64,000 nucleotides of DNA. Source: Candidatus Poseidoniaceae archaeon (GTDB lineage: Archaea > Thermoplasmatota > Poseidoniia > Poseidoniales > Poseidoniaceae). A program made the position numbers and the translations under genes. A model generated the notes under the pieces. It was not told where the DNA came from. It saw nothing but the letters and a program-made list of their open reading frames with translations, and searched no databases. This document shows positions 1 to 9,621 of this stretch, piece by piece. Location of the stretch: contig CALKGM010000026.1 in NCBI GenBank assembly GCA_938084675.1, positions 1 through 64,000 of the forward strand, read 5' to 3'. Within the stretch, counting starts at the first letter, position 1, and every line of letters starts with the position of its first letter.

Positions 1-1
1 A

Positions 2-223
2 GATGGAATTCTTGATTCCCTAAGTAAATCTATTGGAGAGAATCCGGTTGGATCCATCTTCGTGGTGATTCTTGTTGCTTTTGGAGTTGGAGTTGGAGTT
101 GGAGTTGCAGTCTTCAGAAGGAGTCGAGAGTTCCACCAGGACATGTTTGCAGTAGACATTCAAGAATTCAATGAACCCTATGAACAGAAATCAGTGGTTG
201 ACATTCCCTCTGAGGAAGAATGA
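2..223 (+). CDS. C-terminal fragment of a membrane-anchored protein (one TM helix, GVGVGVGV, short acidic tail); 5' truncated by window
   Basis: Open frame from base 2 to TGA at 221-223: DGILDSLSKSIGENPVGSIFVVILVAFGVGVGVGVAVFRRSREF... Confidence 0.6.
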   Translation, partial: DGILDSLSKSIGENPVGSIFVVILVAFGVGVGVGVAVFRRSREFHQDMFAVDIQEFNEPYEQKSVVDIPSEEE

Positions 224-645
224 ATCGATGAGCTACTTTGTTCTCCGCAAAGGAGATTTCTGTTGCCCGTATGGGCTTCAGTAGGCTCTTCACAACGTTA
301 CGCAACAAAATGTAATGTTCCAATGAAGTGGATAAAGGAATACTATATGTTCACGAGGGATGATGCTAAACACCCTTGTACACGATTAACTTGTATTCGT
401 GGGTTTGCAGTGGGCCATATTGAACGCTACCCCTGTGAAGATCTCGTAGAGAGGAAAATCCGTCTATGCGGTAGGTTGTGAAACCTTCCTTTTTCGTGAA
501 CATACACATCATGGTCTAAGAAGTGAATGCGAATGCTTCTAAACGATGGAATGACTAAATACGCTCTGACCGTGGAGCAAATATGTTTCAGCATATTGCA
601 TGGAAAAGGCCTCAACAATGGCATCTTGGCTTAAGTTCAAACCGC

Positions 646-1215
646 ATGACTGCGCTTGAGCGTACAATTGCAATCGGGTTTTTCACAGCACTTATTGCCC
701 TTTGCGCTCAATTTGCAATTCTCATCCCACGTATTTCACCGGTTGAATTCACGTTGCAGACTTTTGCAGTCATGGCAACAGGAGTCTATCTAAGGCGTAA
801 CGATGCTTTCGCAGCAGGAAGCCTGTATGTCGCTCTTGGCGCAATTGGCCTACCCGTCTTTGCCGGTGGTGGAGATTACCTTTTCAGCGAAGGCGCTCTG
901 TTTTACAAAGGAGGTTACTTGTTGTCATTTCCCATTGCATCGGCTTTAGTCGCCGAAGGTTTGGACCGCTCAAGAAGAGCCGGACATGCTGATTTGAAAT
1001 CTCAGTTGATCTGTTGGACGCTGGCCATGATCCCCGTGTATGTGTTTGGTACCATGTGGCTTGCCTACTCGCTTGATTGGTCGCTGGAAGCCGCCTTTAA
1101 TGCAGGAACCAAACCGTTTCTGCTATGGGATGGTTTGAAGATTATTGCACTGGCCTTCATTACGACAAAGGTGTGGACATACGCACCACATGATGAAGAG
1201 CAGGCAGACGAGTGA
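646..1215 (+). CDS. bioY: BioY-family biotin transporter substrate-binding (ECF S) component
   Basis: ORF 583-1215; internal start MTALERT; multi-TM; PVEFTLQTFAVMATGVYLRR...LPVFAGGGD...GGYLLSFPIA resembles BioY. Confidence 0.75.
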   Translation: MTALERTIAIGFFTALIALCAQFAILIPRISPVEFTLQTFAVMATGVYLRRNDAFAAGSLYVALGAIGLPVFAGGGDYLFSEGALFYKGGYLLSFPIASALVAEGLDRSRRAGHADLKSQLICWTLAMIPVYVFGTMWLAYSLDWSLEAAFNAGTKPFLLWDGLKIIALAFITTKVWTYAPHDEEQADE

Positions 1216-1243
1216 ACAAACAGAATGTTTCCGCCCAAGTGGA

Positions 1244-2326
1244 TTACTTGGATTGGCGTAATGCCAGAAGTTTAGCTTGAAGGGCAGCCTTTCGGTCATC
1301 AACCGGCTCGTTGCTTGAATTACTTTCTTGGTTCAATCGACGTGCGAAAAGGGCTGAATCCCACACAAGCACTTCCCCATCATCGCATCCAACTGCTGTC
1401 CTTGTGCTCGTACTGGAAATACTTCGAACCCGAGAAAGTGATGTGCTAGCGAGAAGGGACCCGTCAGATGAATCGTGAACAGAGAGGTGGCCGTTGAGTT
1501 CTGAAGCCCGAGCGACCCAGAAAAGACTCCTCTCCTCTGCGATGAAGCCGCTATCTTGTGCAGAAATCGGATCCCCTTTAGATTCCCATTGCAGTGTTCC
1601 GTCGTCATTACGAACAGAAAGATGTCCTGCGTCGGTAGATGCTGCAAACCCCTGTGAAAGCATACTAAGGTGTTCAACTGCTCCTGATTCAGTACTCAAA
1701 ACAGTGGCTTTGTGGTCCACAACCGAACCATCGGTTTGACCGAACAGAAGACGCTCTCGACCCGATACACCGCTCATGACTGGGAACGAAGTAGGAGGCA
1801 AGTGATGTTCAAACGGGGGGGAGTCGGAGAGCGTAAGCCATCCGCAGCGAGGTCTACCAAGGCCTGCATAACGTTGTTTTCCGAGTTCAAGTACGGACCA
1901 AGGCCGTTCATCCATTCGTTCAACCCAAAGACATTCACCATTCGCATCAAACTTCCAAAGGGCAGACTCAATGAAATCGTTATGCTCAATATCATAAACA
2001 GATGATACCGCTAGAATGCTGCCATCCCACCACCGTACATCGTCCGCACTTCCTTCAAGAGCAACCTTCCAATGCTGCTCGCCGGTGTGAGGATCCAATG
2101 CGACAAGATGTAAGCCGCTGGTCACCACAATCGTTTGGTCGCTCACAGCAATAGCGCTGATTCTGTTTCCCGTTTGCGCAGTCCATAGGATGGTCCCTTC
2201 CTCGTCCCAACGAATCAAATGGCCGTCCCATCCTCCGGCAAAAACATCTCCGTTTTCCATGACGTTGACCATTGAAACGCTTTCGCCGAGAGAGCGCACC
2301 ATCCATGTAGCGCCTCTGAGGTCCAT
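1244..2326 (-). CDS. PQQ/WD40-like beta-propeller repeat protein
   Basis: Repeated GGWDGHLIRWDEEGTILW, LVALDPHTGEQHWKV, SVRNDDGTLQWESKG, VGCDDGEVLVWD blades. Confidence 0.7.
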   Translation of the reverse strand: MDLRGATWMVRSLGESVSMVNVMENGDVFAGGWDGHLIRWDEEGTILWTAQTGNRISAIAVSDQTIVVTSGLHLVALDPHTGEQHWKVALEGSADDVRWWDGSILAVSSVYDIEHNDFIESALWKFDANGECLWVERMDERPWSVLELGKQRYAGLGRPRCGWLTLSDSPPFEHHLPPTSFPVMSGVSGRERLLFGQTDGSVVDHKATVLSTESGAVEHLSMLSQGFAASTDAGHLSVRNDDGTLQWESKGDPISAQDSGFIAEERSLFWVARASELNGHLSVHDSSDGSLLASTSLSRVRSISSTSTRTAVGCDDGEVLVWDSALFARRLNQESNSSNEPVDDRKAALQAKLLALRQSK

Positions 2327-2457
2327 GTTTAGAGCCAGAAGTTCTCCGCCATAAGGAGGTCGCTTGATTGATTAGAATAATTGAGATTCCTTCCTAAATG
2401 AAGAACGACGGACAAGAACAAAATGCTACCTGCGTGCGTTGGTGGTTGAGCACCATG

Positions 2458-2952
2458 ACTTCGTTCACCGATCGACTCAGCGATTCCAACGATGCATATG
2501 TCAAATCCTTCGACGCTCATGATGTCCCTGGAAGGGCTGGCGTCCACCTTTTACTGCTGACTTGCATGGACTCTCGCATCGTTCCACATGCTGTTTTGGG
2601 TTTGGAAGTTGGCGATATGAAAGTCATACGAAACGCAGGTGCTCAATTAAACCCCGAAGTTGAACGTGATATCGTCCTTGGAAGCTATCTTCTGGATTGC
2701 GATAACATCGTCATCATGGCCCACACACGCTGCGCCATGGCCAGTTTGAGTGTAACCGATGTCAAGGAAACATTGGAAGGCCTAAGCGGACTTGATTTCT
2801 CGACCTTTGAGCCTAGAATGATTGAAAATCAGGAGGAAAAGTTGCGCGGTGATGTCGCGACTCTGCTCGATAACCCCCTGTTGAAGAATGATGTCAAGGT
2901 ACGAGGGGCAATTTACGATGTTGACACGGGTAAAGTCAACTGGATTTGTTGA
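2458..2952 (+). CDS. beta-class carbonic anhydrase
   Basis: CMDSRI...VIRNAGA...HTRCAM Zn/active-site motifs; likely start MTSFTDRL. Confidence 0.85.
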   Translation, partial: TSFTDRLSDSNDAYVKSFDAHDVPGRAGVHLLLLTCMDSRIVPHAVLGLEVGDMKVIRNAGAQLNPEVERDIVLGSYLLDCDNIVIMAHTRCAMASLSVTDVKETLEGLSGLDFSTFEPRMIENQEEKLRGDVATLLDNPLLKNDVKVRGAIYDVDTGKVNWIC

Positions 2953-2960
2953 GGTCTTAT

Positions 2961-3848
2961 TCAATCGGTCAATGGAATACGTCGCCGTGGGATGGCGAAT
3001 GTGAGTACGAATGCTAACAATCCAAGAATGCAGGCCGAGTAATAGTGGCCCATTGTAAACACGGAAAGGCCAGCAGAGGTCCTCAATAACCCGATGGAGC
3101 CGTTTTTTAGTGCCCAAATGCTGAATCCAGCTGCAATAAGTGCGAGGCCCATGAATCCAAATCCAACCAATACATAGGTTGCAGAAGCACTCGGGTCCAT
3201 CAACGGATGGTCCATTTGTGTCGGCGTCATATCAATTTCCCGAATCTCACAATCAGTCACACCAGGGTCTTCACAGGGCTGATTTGCGAAGGTTTCAGAT
3301 GATGGCACGTTGAATGTGAGGGTGGTAAAACCGATGGGTTCAATCAATGCTGGCGGTGAAAGAAGGACCCGGTTCGAGTAAACATCACGATGGTCGTCTC
3401 GCTCAACGATAATATCAGCACGAATCAGTCCAGGAGTGAGGTTTTCAAACTCAAACCCTCCATTTTCACTCGTTGTGTTTTGGACCGACAACCACGTTTG
3501 AGTTCCTCGGTCAAGCCATGAGAGGTAAACGGTCGCTCCCGATAGCGGTTGGCCTGATTCATCCATGACTGAACCACGGAAGGTAGCGGTTTCAGCCGGC
3601 GCGCTCTGCGCTAAGCGATAGACGAATTCATCGGGACGAATCAACCCGTCATCGGGAGAGGAGAAATCTAAACCGTTGAGAAAACCAAGAGCGCAGATAA
3701 ACAAAAGGAAGATTGCTGTTGCTCGCCCCATAGGGTGCAGATTCGGGTCTTCAATTGTCAACACGGCACCGGAGGAGGCGAACAAAAGCGGCGTCTCTTC
3801 GATCATTTCATCGAGATACGGAGTTTCTTCCTCCGCACCATCCGCCAT
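2961..3848 (-). CDS. Membrane protein with carboxypeptidase-regulatory-like (CarboxypepD_reg) domain
   Basis: TATFRGSVMDESGQPLSGATVYLSW...GGFEFENLTPGLIRADI plus TM segments. Confidence 0.6.
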   Translation of the reverse strand: MADGAEEETPYLDEMIEETPLLFASSGAVLTIEDPNLHPMGRATAIFLLFICALGFLNGLDFSSPDDGLIRPDEFVYRLAQSAPAETATFRGSVMDESGQPLSGATVYLSWLDRGTQTWLSVQNTTSENGGFEFENLTPGLIRADIIVERDDHRDVYSNRVLLSPPALIEPIGFTTLTFNVPSSETFANQPCEDPGVTDCEIREIDMTPTQMDHPLMDPSASATYVLVGFGFMGLALIAAGFSIWALKNGSIGLLRTSAGLSVFTMGHYYSACILGLLAFVLTFAIPRRRIPLTD

Positions 3849-3868
3849 GCTCTACGGTAGAGGTGGCC

Positions 3869-5275
3869 CTACTTGACTTCAATGCGCTCGTTCCAGCGAG
3901 CCTTCAATTTCTCAAGAGCCGCATGAGTGAGCCACACGGTCAGCGAAACCGTTCCATTTGGGTCTCGTTCGTTTGAAGTCACCATGCCTTGGTCGTAAAT
4001 GTCTGATACAATCCGCTCAACAGCATCACCGGTATTGTCCATAGATGGATGAACATGAACCGTTGACGGCGAGCCAAACAAGTGGCGGAGTATGGCTCCT
4101 TTTAGCGTATCAATTCCAACGCCCGAATGTGCTGAAATACCAAGGGCTGGGGGAAAGCCTAGCCCTGCTACAGTTGCGTGTGCTTCGTCAAGCATATGCT
4201 CGTCGGCTTGGTCAATTTTCGTCAAGACTACCTGCATCGAATGGTGATATGGGTCCATGGCATCATTCCATGGAAATTCATCGTCTACCGGTTCACCGTA
4301 GAGCCGTTCAAACACTTCTCGTCGGGTGGTGAGGAGTTTTCGTTCGAGTTCAAGGGGGGAGTCGGAGGCATCAGCCAAAACCAGGGTCAAATCGGCTTCT
4401 AACGCCTCAGCGAGAGTTGCTTTAAATGCCGATAGAGTAGCGTTTGGTATGTTATCAATAAATCCAATGGTATCTGCAAGAAGAACGCGGGGGCTATCCT
4501 CCATACGCCCTACCGTGGTCTCTAATGTGGAAAATAATTGGTCTTCAACGAGGACTTTTTTCCCTGATAAAAGTCGGAAAAGAGACGATTTTCCAGCGTT
4601 TGTATACCCGATCAAACCTACCGTAACCGCTCCACTGCGAACCCGTTGTCGTCGGTGCTCTCGCTGAGCGTTGGTTTGTCTTATTTGCCTTCGTCGCAGG
4701 TTTGCTAACTCTCGGCCAACGTTCGCAAGAACATTTTGAAGTGCCGTTACACCACCACCACCGTATCCTGCTCGCTCTCCGGTAGTTTGCTGATGCATGA
4801 GTTCACGCAGAACGGTTCGGTCGGATTGTAACTGCGCTATTCGAACCTGCGTTCGTGCCTCAACTGAGGACGCATGAGATGTGAAAAGCGACAGCAAGAG
4901 GCGAACTCGGTCCCAAAGTTCAAGCCCAATCGTCTGACTGATGTTGACCAGTTGACGAGGCGTTGCATTGGTGTGAATAAGAACCAAGTCTACCTTGCCC
5001 CAGGGATGTTCTTTAATGGCACTTTTCCGCTCGTCAGCAACGTCCTGAAGACGGCCTTTTCCAAAGTAACTGCGAGGATCCGAACTCCCTTTTTGGTTGA
5101 TTTTCTCCACAACTAAAATACCCATTGTAGCCACTAACGCCTCAAATTCCGACGTGTCTTCTTCTCCCCGAACCAAAAGCAAGGCGTGACGGCCCTCATG
5201 GTTGGTACGAGCCTCCCCCAGAACAACACCGCCGCTTCCGGCGACGACAAAGGGGTCCTCGGGCGGTTGGGCCAT
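3869..5275 (-). CDS. hflX: GTPase HflX
   Basis: GLIGYTNAGKSSLFRLLSG (P-loop), DTIGFI, LTKID; HflX N-domain; start at MAQPPEDP avoids overlap with divergent gene. Confidence 0.88.
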   Translation of the reverse strand: MAQPPEDPFVVAGSGGVVLGEARTNHEGRHALLLVRGEEDTSEFEALVATMGILVVEKINQKGSSDPRSYFGKGRLQDVADERKSAIKEHPWGKVDLVLIHTNATPRQLVNISQTIGLELWDRVRLLLSLFTSHASSVEARTQVRIAQLQSDRTVLRELMHQQTTGERAGYGGGGVTALQNVLANVGRELANLRRRQIRQTNAQREHRRQRVRSGAVTVGLIGYTNAGKSSLFRLLSGKKVLVEDQLFSTLETTVGRMEDSPRVLLADTIGFIDNIPNATLSAFKATLAEALEADLTLVLADASDSPLELERKLLTTRREVFERLYGEPVDDEFPWNDAMDPYHHSMQVVLTKIDQADEHMLDEAHATVAGLGFPPALGISAHSGVGIDTLKGAILRHLFGSPSTVHVHPSMDNTGDAVERIVSDIYDQGMVTSNERDPNGTVSLTVWLTHAALEKLKARWNERIEVK

Positions 5276-5323
5276 GAACAGTGGGGGGATTAGCCTCATA
5301 TCAGCCCACCCCAAGACCTTGTT

Positions 5324-5545
5324 ATGGCGGAACGCCACGAAATGACCCTCACTTGGACCGGGGACCTTGAAACCGCTCACCGCTTGGTTGAATTAGCTCG
5401 CCCGCATTCATGTGAAATCAAGCCTAACGAGGAACACGATTCGGTTATCCTTACGGTAGTCGTTGTGGACCAAGATTTGCAACAATTGCGTGATACGGTT
5501 GATGCCTTACTTGTGTCCTTTGACACCGTTGAAAGCGAGGATTGA
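5324..5545 (+). CDS. KEOPS complex Pcc1-like subunit
   Basis: 73-aa MTLTWTGDLETAHRLVELARPHSC...VVVVDQDLQQLRDTVDALL resembles archaeal Pcc1. Confidence 0.55.
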   Translation: MAERHEMTLTWTGDLETAHRLVELARPHSCEIKPNEEHDSVILTVVVVDQDLQQLRDTVDALLVSFDTVESED

Positions 5546-5558
5546 CGAGGCGGTAGAT

Positions 5559-5909
5559 GTGGCGGATGTCCTCTTGATTGATGCCCACTGTGTCCTTTGT
5601 AACCGTCTCGCTAAATTCCTTAATAAACGCCGTTCAAAGAAGAGCCAACTGCACATTTATGGCATAGATTCGGAAGAAGGTATGAGATTCGTTGAGGGTT
5701 TTTCCGAATCGATCAGAGAAGCCGATTCAATGTATCTTATCCGGGCAGGTCAACCTTTCATTCGCTCAGCAGCAAGCATCCGATTGTTACTCTACATGCG
5801 CTGGTATTACACAATCTGGTATCCACTGGCATGGCTCTTTCCGCTACCACTACGAGACGGTGTGTATCGCCTGGTATCGAGGTACCGTCACCGAATGTCA
5901 AACCAATGA
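5559..5909 (+). CDS. DCC-family thiol-disulfide oxidoreductase-like (DUF393)
   Basis: VLLIDAHCVLCNRLAKFLNKR...SMYLIRAGQPFIRSAASIRLL; in-frame GTG at 5559. Confidence 0.7.
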   Translation: MADVLLIDAHCVLCNRLAKFLNKRRSKKSQLHIYGIDSEEGMRFVEGFSESIREADSMYLIRAGQPFIRSAASIRLLLYMRWYYTIWYPLAWLFPLPLRDGVYRLVSRYRHRMSNQ

Positions 5910-5914
5910 GTTGT

Positions 5915-6694
5915 TCAAAACTCCAAGTCCAAAACAACGGGCGCATGGTCGGAGACGTCAATTCCCCCTTGGCGAACGATGAAGCAATCTTTCAAGGCTC
6001 GGGTTGCTGACTCATTCAAGAGGAAATAATCAATTCGCCATCCGCGGTCTTTGGCCCTTGCTTGACCACGGTTTGACCACCACGAGTAGAGTTTGTTGCC
6101 TTCGCCGGCGATGTGTCGAAACGCATCAGTCCAACCATCGTTGAGTAATTCCGTAAACCATGCACGTTCATGGGGAAGAAATCCAGAGGATTTCGCATTG
6201 CCCTTTGGGTTCCAAATGTCATCTTCCGTATGGGCTATATTGAGGTCGCCACAGACAATGACTGGGCGGTCGTCTTCAAGATACGGGCGGAGAAATGTTC
6301 GCCATTCCGCCATCCATTCTTCTTTGAAGCGTTGGCGCTCTTCCTTGTTAGAGCCGCTAGGAAGATAGGTGTTAATGCAAATGATCCCATTGACTTCGCA
6401 GACCAGCACGCGCCCTTCTGTGTCAAGGGGGTCCTGACTACCGCCATGCCCGGTTTGGAGAACGGTATGGGGCTGCTTCGTGGCCGTTGCAACTCCTGAA
6501 TACCCCTTCTTTTCTGCTGGATGAAGGGTCACCTGCCATCCTGTTGGCCAGCTCCAATTCTTTGGGAGTTGTTCCTCTAACGTCCTTGTTTCTTGGAACA
6601 TCGTGACGTCTGCATCAAGTTCTTCAAAGTATGAATCAATTCCTTTACGAATAGCTGCACGTAGTCCGTTCACGTTCCAAGAAACAAAGCGCAT
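5915..6694 (-). CDS. xth: Exodeoxyribonuclease III / AP endonuclease (Xth)
   Basis: MRFVSWNVNGLRAA...FQETR...VVCGDLNIAHTEDD...WRIDYFLLNES...SDHAPVVLDL. Confidence 0.92.
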   Translation of the reverse strand: MRFVSWNVNGLRAAIRKGIDSYFEELDADVTMFQETRTLEEQLPKNWSWPTGWQVTLHPAEKKGYSGVATATKQPHTVLQTGHGGSQDPLDTEGRVLVCEVNGIICINTYLPSGSNKEERQRFKEEWMAEWRTFLRPYLEDDRPVIVCGDLNIAHTEDDIWNPKGNAKSSGFLPHERAWFTELLNDGWTDAFRHIAGEGNKLYSWWSNRGQARAKDRGWRIDYFLLNESATRALKDCFIVRQGGIDVSDHAPVVLDLEF

Positions 6695-6727
6695 GAATCA
6701 ATCGTAGGGCCGAGAGTGAATAAGGAT

Positions 6728-7828
6728 TCAATCAAGTGCGGATGAGATGTTCTGGCCTGCCTCTTTGGCCGTGTAGGCTGCGGCATCTGCTAAGGCGTAG
6801 TTACTGGCTACCCACTCACCTGCGAGTAGGATTCCTTTGGAACTCAGCGTGTCATATGCAGGTTTTTCTCCGGTGGTTTGTATGGTAATTGTTCGTTGTT
6901 GGCGCTCATGGATGAGGTGGTTTCGCCATCCTGGGGCATGATGATCGAGTGCTTCATTTAGACGCTGAAGACGGGTTTCATGTGACTCTCCTTCTCGTTC
7001 AAAGGCCACCGAAGAGAGAAAGGCTCCATCCAACTTCATCCGTGGTTGGATGTTAGCATAATCCAAAATAACGACACCGCCTTCTTCGTCAATAATTCCA
7101 TGTCGCTGCGATAAAGGGCGAGAAGAAAGAGCGGCATCAACGGTACTTGCTCGGATTGGTTGGAGGTCTGGTTCTTCTCCTAGCCAGTGCGGGGAGAGTA
7201 ACTTTTTTGCTCGCTTCCAACCGCATGCTACAATGATTACATCGCATTCTAATTCACGCTTGTCAGCGAGATGGACGGTTCCGTTCTGAATTGAAACTAC
7301 GTCGCAACCTGCTTCGATGAGCACGCCAACTTCATCCAGCGCCGAGGCCATTCGGCCGACAACGCCGGACCATCCTTCACCGACCACGCACAGTTTTCCG
7401 TTTTGTAACGCTTTGAAACGAGATATATCCTCCTTCAAAGCGCCCATATCAGCCAGGAGGCGCGCTCCGCTAACAGCAGGATGTGTTCGGTCGTTTGCTC
7501 TCAGTACCCTCCGTAGAAGCGATGCTTGCTTGACATTCCCCCGAGGCCGAAGTGGCCCTACACCGGATACATGCAGGCGGTCAATACGCAATGTGCCAAG
7601 CACCATTTTCAAGCGGCTGACCTTCTTTGTAACCTTGGCTAGTGGGCCGTTTGCTTGTAATAAATGTGGGCCAAATCCAAATGGAATTCCATCAAGAGAT
7701 TCCGAGGTACCGCGCCCACCAAGATGTTCTCCGCGGTCTAGAATCACAACATGATGGCCCGCCGTTGTAGCGTAAAGGGCGGCAGTCAGTCCTGAAAGGC
7801 CCGCACCAATCACCGTCACTCGAGCCAT
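6728..7828 (-). CDS. NAD(P)/FAD-dependent amine-oxidase/phytoene-desaturase-like oxidoreductase
   Basis: VTVIGAGLSGLTAALYATTAGHHVVILDRGEHLGGRGTSE FAD motif; GILLAGEWVAS near C-terminus. Confidence 0.75.
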   Translation of the reverse strand: MARVTVIGAGLSGLTAALYATTAGHHVVILDRGEHLGGRGTSESLDGIPFGFGPHLLQANGPLAKVTKKVSRLKMVLGTLRIDRLHVSGVGPLRPRGNVKQASLLRRVLRANDRTHPAVSGARLLADMGALKEDISRFKALQNGKLCVVGEGWSGVVGRMASALDEVGVLIEAGCDVVSIQNGTVHLADKRELECDVIIVACGWKRAKKLLSPHWLGEEPDLQPIRASTVDAALSSRPLSQRHGIIDEEGGVVILDYANIQPRMKLDGAFLSSVAFEREGESHETRLQRLNEALDHHAPGWRNHLIHERQQRTITIQTTGEKPAYDTLSSKGILLAGEWVASNYALADAAAYTAKEAGQNISSALD

Positions 7829-7849
7829 ACCATCGCCTCAGGGTCGTCG

Positions 7850-8848
7850 GTGAAAAGATGTGCGTTCAAGGGTTGGCTTGAAGTGAAGGTTCGCATTCCG
7901 TCATTCATGGCCGATGAGCAACCTGTGCCTCATGACCGCGGACACGAACTGTGGACAGTAGAAGGCGGAGCAAGTCGTAAATTGCTAGCAAGCATTGACC
8001 GCTGGGTTAGTGCTATGGTCGGGGATGACGGCATCGATATGCCTCTTTCAAGTCGCTCAGAACAAGTTGATGCTACAATCGTTGCACGCCAAGATGGTTT
8101 GATTGTCGGTTGTGCTGCTGTAGATTACATGCTCCAAATATGGGCGCCATCCGTCCGTATCTCATGGTTTGCAGGCGATGGTAAACGGGTATCGGAAGGC
8201 GATGAAATCGCCAGTTTGTCCGGAGACCGAGACAGTCTTCTCATCATTGAACGGCCAATTCTCAACATGTTGGGACAGCTTTCGGGAATTGCAACCAATG
8301 CGAAGCGTTGGTCCGCCATCGCGCCAAAACAGATTGCTTGTACACGCAAAACGGTTTGGGGCCTCTTGGACAAATGGGCAGTACACATGGGCGGTGGCCT
8401 ATCACATCGGCTCTCCAAAACAGACGCCCTCATGGTCAAAGAAAACGACCTTGCCAGCATGCACCAAGAGTTGGATTCACATGAACATCGGCTTGTCGCC
8501 TTTTTGCAAACCGTAGATATGTCCGAGGTTGGGGCTTTTCTAGAGGTTGAGGTTCGTACTGAAAAAGAGGCGATGATGGCCGCTATGGTCTGGTCGGGAA
8601 GAAAGGCCGACGGTGTTGACCGTCTCGTCATCATGCTTGACAACTTTACTCCAGACGCTTGCAAATCTGTTTCAGAACAAATGATTGAGCAAGAAATTCG
8701 CCAACATGTCGTCTTAGAAGCAAGCGGTGGAATTACCTTCGAAGGTCTCGATGAATGGCGCGAATGTGGGCTTGATGTGGTCTCGACCAGTGCGATCAAC
8801 CGGGGTGTCAAACCGATGGACCTCAGTATGCTTGCTCAGGGCTTGTAA
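7850..8848 (+). CDS. nadC: Nicotinate-nucleotide pyrophosphorylase (carboxylating)
   Basis: ERPILNMLGQLSGIAT...CTRKTVWGLLDKWAVHMGGGLSHRLSKTDALMVKENDL...LDNF; start may be 7907. Confidence 0.85.
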   Translation: MKRCAFKGWLEVKVRIPSFMADEQPVPHDRGHELWTVEGGASRKLLASIDRWVSAMVGDDGIDMPLSSRSEQVDATIVARQDGLIVGCAAVDYMLQIWAPSVRISWFAGDGKRVSEGDEIASLSGDRDSLLIIERPILNMLGQLSGIATNAKRWSAIAPKQIACTRKTVWGLLDKWAVHMGGGLSHRLSKTDALMVKENDLASMHQELDSHEHRLVAFLQTVDMSEVGAFLEVEVRTEKEAMMAAMVWSGRKADGVDRLVIMLDNFTPDACKSVSEQMIEQEIRQHVVLEASGGITFEGLDEWRECGLDVVSTSAINRGVKPMDLSMLAQGL

Positions 8849-8857
8849 GGTGATGAT

Positions 8858-9607
8858 ATGGGTGAAATCGCTGCAGACCCTAGTCATCCGCGTTACGCCT
8901 CATTATTGATGAGGCACCGATTAGAAGAAGCCGAAAAGAAAGGGATGCTTGCCGCCAGTGCTATGATTGCACACGGCCGTGGAGAAGCGTTTGACTATCT
9001 CCTTGGTGAAGTGACCATCCCGAGTGCCCTTGACGCTACCCGCCATGCTCTTGCTTCAATGATTCAAGGGGAGCGAACTGTTCTCAGTGTCAACGGAAAC
9101 GTTGCGGCACTTGCTAGTGATGAGATGTTGATCCTGGCCTCTGCACTTGGATGCCCATTGGAAGTCAATATTTTTTACAGAACCCCTGAGCGTATGAAGG
9201 CTATACTCGGACATATTTCAGAGAGAATGAACATCCTTGGATTGGATGTTGAAGTCCTCGGTCATGCGCCAAATGCATTCATACCTGGACTCAAAGGTCC
9301 GAGGGCAGCCTGCCACAAAGAAGGCATCTTAGACAGCGATGTAATTCTTGTTCCCCTTGAGGACGGGGACCGATGCAGAGCCTTGATGGAAATGGGAAAA
9401 ACAGTCATTGTGATTGACTTGAACCCTAGGTCACGGTCCGCTCGCGAGGGAACCATTACCATCGTTGACGAATTATCAAGGACGTTGAAGAACATGGTCG
9501 CTATGCTGGAAGAAAAGGCCTCAATTGTCATGGATGCTGATTATGATAACGATGCAACGCTAGACCGTGCATTGGAATGGATGCTCAATACACTCAAAGA
9601 TGAGTGA
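8858..9607 (+). CDS. Archaeal 4-phosphopantoate--beta-alanine ligase (phosphopantothenate synthetase)
   Basis: HPRYASLLMRHRLEEAEKKGMLAASAMIAHGRGEAFDYLLGE signature; LNPRSRSAREGTITIVDELSR. Confidence 0.85.
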   Translation: MGEIAADPSHPRYASLLMRHRLEEAEKKGMLAASAMIAHGRGEAFDYLLGEVTIPSALDATRHALASMIQGERTVLSVNGNVAALASDEMLILASALGCPLEVNIFYRTPERMKAILGHISERMNILGLDVEVLGHAPNAFIPGLKGPRAACHKEGILDSDVILVPLEDGDRCRALMEMGKTVIVIDLNPRSRSAREGTITIVDELSRTLKNMVAMLEEKASIVMDADYDNDATLDRALEWMLNTLKDE

Positions 9608-9621
9608 ATGTTGTTTCTAAA

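Noticed and set aside
440-475. AGAGGAAAATCCG resembling the conserved RNase P RNA 5' core
   Set aside because: Not the canonical GAGGAAAGTCC and no matching P4 3' partner seen downstream
263-481. 72-aa ORF in the gap before bioY
   Set aside because: No family resemblance, overlaps an opposite-strand ORF, no clear start signals; may be noncoding
8125-8811. 228-aa minus-strand ORF
   Set aside because: Ser/Arg-rich antisense frame of nadC
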